Shown here piece by piece: positions 41,864 to 44,030 of a DNA stretch of 44,030 nt (positions are counted from its first letter, which is position 1; every line of letters begins with the position of its first letter). The stretch spans positions 61,740 through 105,769 of the forward strand of contig CAJUAP010000003.1 in the NCBI GenBank assembly GCA_910584435.1, written 5' to 3'. The position numbers and the translations under genes are program-made. Under the pieces are notes generated by a model that was not told where the DNA came from, made no database searches, and worked only from the letters and a program-made list of their open reading frames with translations. Source of the DNA: an uncultured Acetatifactor sp. (lineage in GTDB: Bacteria; Bacillota; Clostridia; Lachnospirales; Lachnospiraceae).

Positions 41864-41941
41864 ATTGTGCGCACAATCTTTGTGCATTTTTTTTGCTGTT
41901 GTTGTATTTTTTATTCTACCTTTGTGCAATTTTTCTGTCAA
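41864..41941 (-). promoter_or_regulatory. Promoter of the surface lyase gene with TTGTGC operator-like sites
   Basis: Minus-strand TTGACA (41941-41936), a 17-base spacer and TAGAAT (41918-41913). TTTGTGCA occurs at 41921-41928, inside the spacer, and again at 41880-41887. A perfect 14-bp palindrome ATTGTGCGCACAAT lies at 41864-41877, next to the ribosome site. The repeated TTGTGC core suggests a repressor controlling this gene; its identity is unknown. Confidence 0.65.
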
Positions 41942-41989
41942 GCACTTTTGGCATTTTAAGGTAATTTGAATACAATCAAATCCCCACTG

Positions 41990-43765
41990 CTACTTTAATT
42001 CATTGGCCGTCATATAAAAATGATGGTAAATTCCTTTTCTGGCCAGCAGCTGATCATGGCTGCCTTCCTCTACAATTCCCTCTTCCGTCAGCACAAGAAT
42101 CCTGTCGGAATTACGTATACTGGAAAGCCTGTGGGCAATGGTTACCGTTGTCCTGCCCTTTGCCAGCTCCTGCAGGGATTTCGCCACCTGGAATTCACTT
42201 TCATTGTCCAGCGCCGAAGTAGCTTCATCCAGAATCAGTATGGGCGGATTCTTCAGGAACACTCTGGCAATGCTGATACGCTGCTTCTGTCCGCCGGACA
42301 GCTTCACGCCGCGTTCTCCGACATAAGTATCATAACCATCCTTCAACACCTGAATAAAATCATGCGCCCCCGCCCTTTTGGCCGCTTCCATAACCTCTTC
42401 TCTTGTGGCATCTTCTCTGCCGTAAGCAATATTTTCATACACCGTACCGGAAAATAAATACACATCCTGCTGCACCATACCAATATTCCTGCGCAGACTC
42501 CGCAGTGTATAATGACGGATATTCTGCCCGTCCAGAATAATTTCACCCGAATCAATATTATAAAAACGGGGTATCAAATTGCACAGTGTCGTCTTTCCAC
42601 CCCCGGAGGGACCTACAATGGCTATTTTTTCTCCTGCGTGAATCTCCAGGTTCAGATTGCGGAACACGGTATTATGGTCATCCGGATATGCAAAGCTGAC
42701 ATTTTTCAGTGCAATCTCCCCCTTGACTTCCCCACAGGGCACTGCATCCGGCTCATCGAATATCTCTATCTCGCTATCCATAATCTCCACAAATCGTTCA
42801 ATTCCGGTCATTCCCCGCTGAAACTGTTCCGCAAATTCAATGATTCTCCTTATGGTGGTAATCAATGTTGATACATACATCACATAAGCTACCAAATCGC
42901 CGGGAAGAATCACTCCTTTTATCATAAATATCCCTCCGGCCACAATCACCAGCAAATACATCAAACCGTCAAAAGCCCTGGTAGTTGTCTGGAATATCGC
43001 CATATATCGGTATGTTTTCTTCTTAATCAGGTAGAAATTCTGATTGTCCTCTTCAAATTTCTCTTTTTCCTTATTCTCATTGGTAAAAGCTTTGACCACT
43101 TTCTGCCCCAACAGGCTGTCTTCAATTCTGGCGTTCAATTCTCCGATCTGGATTCTCTGCTGCCTGAATGCCGCACGCATCCACAGATTAATACGGACAC
43201 ATACCACCACCATCACCGGCACCACAAGAAACAGCAGAAACGTCAGCCAGAAACTGATTCCTGACAATATCACAAAAGAAAATACTGCCTTGATGCCCGC
43301 AATAAAAAATTCCTCCGGGCAGTGATGGGAAAATTCAGTCACATCAAATAAATCGTTGGTAATGCGCCCCATAATCTGCCCAACCTTAGTATTACTGTAA
43401 TAGGTATCCGACAAGCTCTGCAGATGCCCATAGGCATCCCTTCTCATGTCTGTCTCGATCTTTGTTCCCATGACATGGCCGGTATATGCCATATAGAAAT
43501 TGGCCATACCATCCATAATACGCAATACCAGATATAGCAGTCCGATGCGCAGTATGACTTCCACACTGAGGGCCCCCAAATCATTGATTCCCGTATTGGT
43601 TATATACCGGATTATCATGGGCAGAAGCATCTCGCACACTGTTGTCAGCCCTGCACAGATCAAATCGATTACAACAATCTTCCAGTATTTCTTATAATAT
43701 GGCAGAAAACGCTTCAAAAGCTCTCCTGCTTTATATTTTGATGTCTGTTCCGAGACTATTTTCAT
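41990..43765 (-). CDS. ABC exporter (MsbA/LmrA-like), permease plus ATPase
   Basis: Half-transporter of 591 residues, probably a homodimer. The membrane domain (about 25-315) has six helices; the ATPase domain (about 345-580) has Walker A GPSGGGKTTL, Q-loop VQQDVYLFSG, signature LSGGQKQRISIAR, Walker B ILILDEATSALD and switch histidine in TIAHRLSS. All motifs are intact. The ATG at 43765, after AAGGAAG, is chosen because the 46 codons upstream are low-complexity Lys/Arg/Asn and overlap the neighbouring gene. It belongs to the lipid/multidrug exporter type and is not closely similar to the 4.2-7.9 kb pair. No terminator was seen between it and the surface lyase promoter. Confidence 0.92.
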   Translation of the reverse strand: MKIVSEQTSKYKAGELLKRFLPYYKKYWKIVVIDLICAGLTTVCEMLLPMIIRYITNTGINDLGALSVEVILRIGLLYLVLRIMDGMANFYMAYTGHVMGTKIETDMRRDAYGHLQSLSDTYYSNTKVGQIMGRITNDLFDVTEFSHHCPEEFFIAGIKAVFSFVILSGISFWLTFLLFLVVPVMVVVCVRINLWMRAAFRQQRIQIGELNARIEDSLLGQKVVKAFTNENKEKEKFEEDNQNFYLIKKKTYRYMAIFQTTTRAFDGLMYLLVIVAGGIFMIKGVILPGDLVAYVMYVSTLITTIRRIIEFAEQFQRGMTGIERFVEIMDSEIEIFDEPDAVPCGEVKGEIALKNVSFAYPDDHNTVFRNLNLEIHAGEKIAIVGPSGGGKTTLCNLIPRFYNIDSGEIILDGQNIRHYTLRSLRRNIGMVQQDVYLFSGTVYENIAYGREDATREEVMEAAKRAGAHDFIQVLKDGYDTYVGERGVKLSGGQKQRISIARVFLKNPPILILDEATSALDNESEFQVAKSLQELAKGRTTVTIAHRLSSIRNSDRILVLTEEGIVEEGSHDQLLARKGIYHHFYMTANELK

Positions 43766-43850
43766 TTTTCTACTTCCTTCTGTATTTTCTATTATCCGTA
43801 TTTTCCGCCTTGTGCATTTTCTGCTTTCTATATTTTGCTTTCTGTCATTT

Positions 43851-44030
43851 CTATTTTCTATATTTTTCAATCTTACAAATGTGTTTTTTGGTATCTGCAT
43901 CATATCTGATTCCGACTAAATAGATTTCTCCGCCGTAATTCTGGATCAGCTTCACCACTTCCGTGTGTTTTCCCTTGCTCACGGCAAGCACAAATTCCTC
44001 GCGTACTTCTTCGTTGGGAATAAATACCTT
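43851..44030 (-). pseudogene. C-terminal fragment of an AAA-ATPase/DUF1703-type protein, internally deleted
   Basis: The frame enters from the right edge and ends with TAG at 43851 (59 residues visible). The text FIPNEEVREEFVLAVSKGKH resembles the linker after the ATPase domain of this Firmicutes/Bacteroidetes family. The last part, GGEIYLVGIRYDADTKKHIC, resembles the extreme C-terminus. In the family as I know it about 100 residues, the PD-(D/E)xK nuclease core, lie between these two segments; here they are joined directly. The 5' part is outside the window. Confidence 0.55.

Overview
The window looks like chromosomal DNA of a Lachnospiraceae-type member of the Clostridia. Signs of this are strong AGGAGG ribosome sites, sigma-A promoters with near-consensus boxes, a class B sortase beside its own substrate, an ECF thiamine transporter under a TPP riboswitch, and an HTH_16-type remnant of an integrative element. 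The genus cannot be fixed from sequence alone. There are no rRNA or tRNA genes, no CRISPR array and no intact insertion sequence.

Layout. (1) 1-1.8 kb, minus strand: one sugar ABC permease, a small unknown protein and a decayed stretch, ending in a tandem palindromic repeat. (2) 1.9-8.7 kb, plus strand: a signalling and export module. It has a LytTR response regulator, a short GHKL histidine kinase and two overlapping ABC exporter half-transporters behind a promoter carrying a LytTR-type direct repeat. Two very similar XRE regulators flank it, and the second is preceded by a 24-bp tandem array. (3) 8.7-10.6 kb: a membrane-anchored alpha/beta hydrolase and a small membrane-anchored protein behind a perfect consensus promoter. 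(4) 10.7-17.1 kb, minus: gltB-gltD, with a terminator hairpin at the very start of the leader. (5) 17.2-23.5 kb, minus: an MraY-like transferase, then greA, a HAD-CPBP fusion, a family 2 glycosyltransferase and a polytopic membrane protein, probably a cell-envelope operon. (6) 23.6-26.8 kb: a TetM/EF-G-like GTPase fused to a YacP/Rae1-type (NYN) endonuclease domain, abutting an HTH_16 remnant. (7) 26.9-30.1 kb: an aminotransferase and a small unknown gene bracketed by two copies of a 95-bp palindromic element, then the TPP riboswitch and thiT. (8) 30.1-34.9 kb, minus: addA and a class B sortase. (9) 34.9-41.9 kb: a 2304-residue cell-wall-anchored protein with a family 11 polysaccharide lyase (rhamnogalacturonan lyase) domain and a very recent 609-bp internal duplication. 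(10) 42-44 kb: an MsbA-like ABC exporter and the tail of an AAA-ATPase/DUF1703-type gene that appears internally deleted.

How the parts work together. The kinase and regulator probably switch on the exporter pair through the 21-bp-spaced repeat. The sortase sits directly downstream of the surface lyase and is its likely anchoring enzyme, although the usual catalytic arginine is a histidine. The GTPase-Rae1 fusion suggests a factor that brings an mRNA endonuclease to the ribosomal A site. A recurring theme is in-frame minisatellites (36, 39 and 54 bp) inside coding genes and palindromic repeat families between genes, which points to a genome that readily duplicates short segments.
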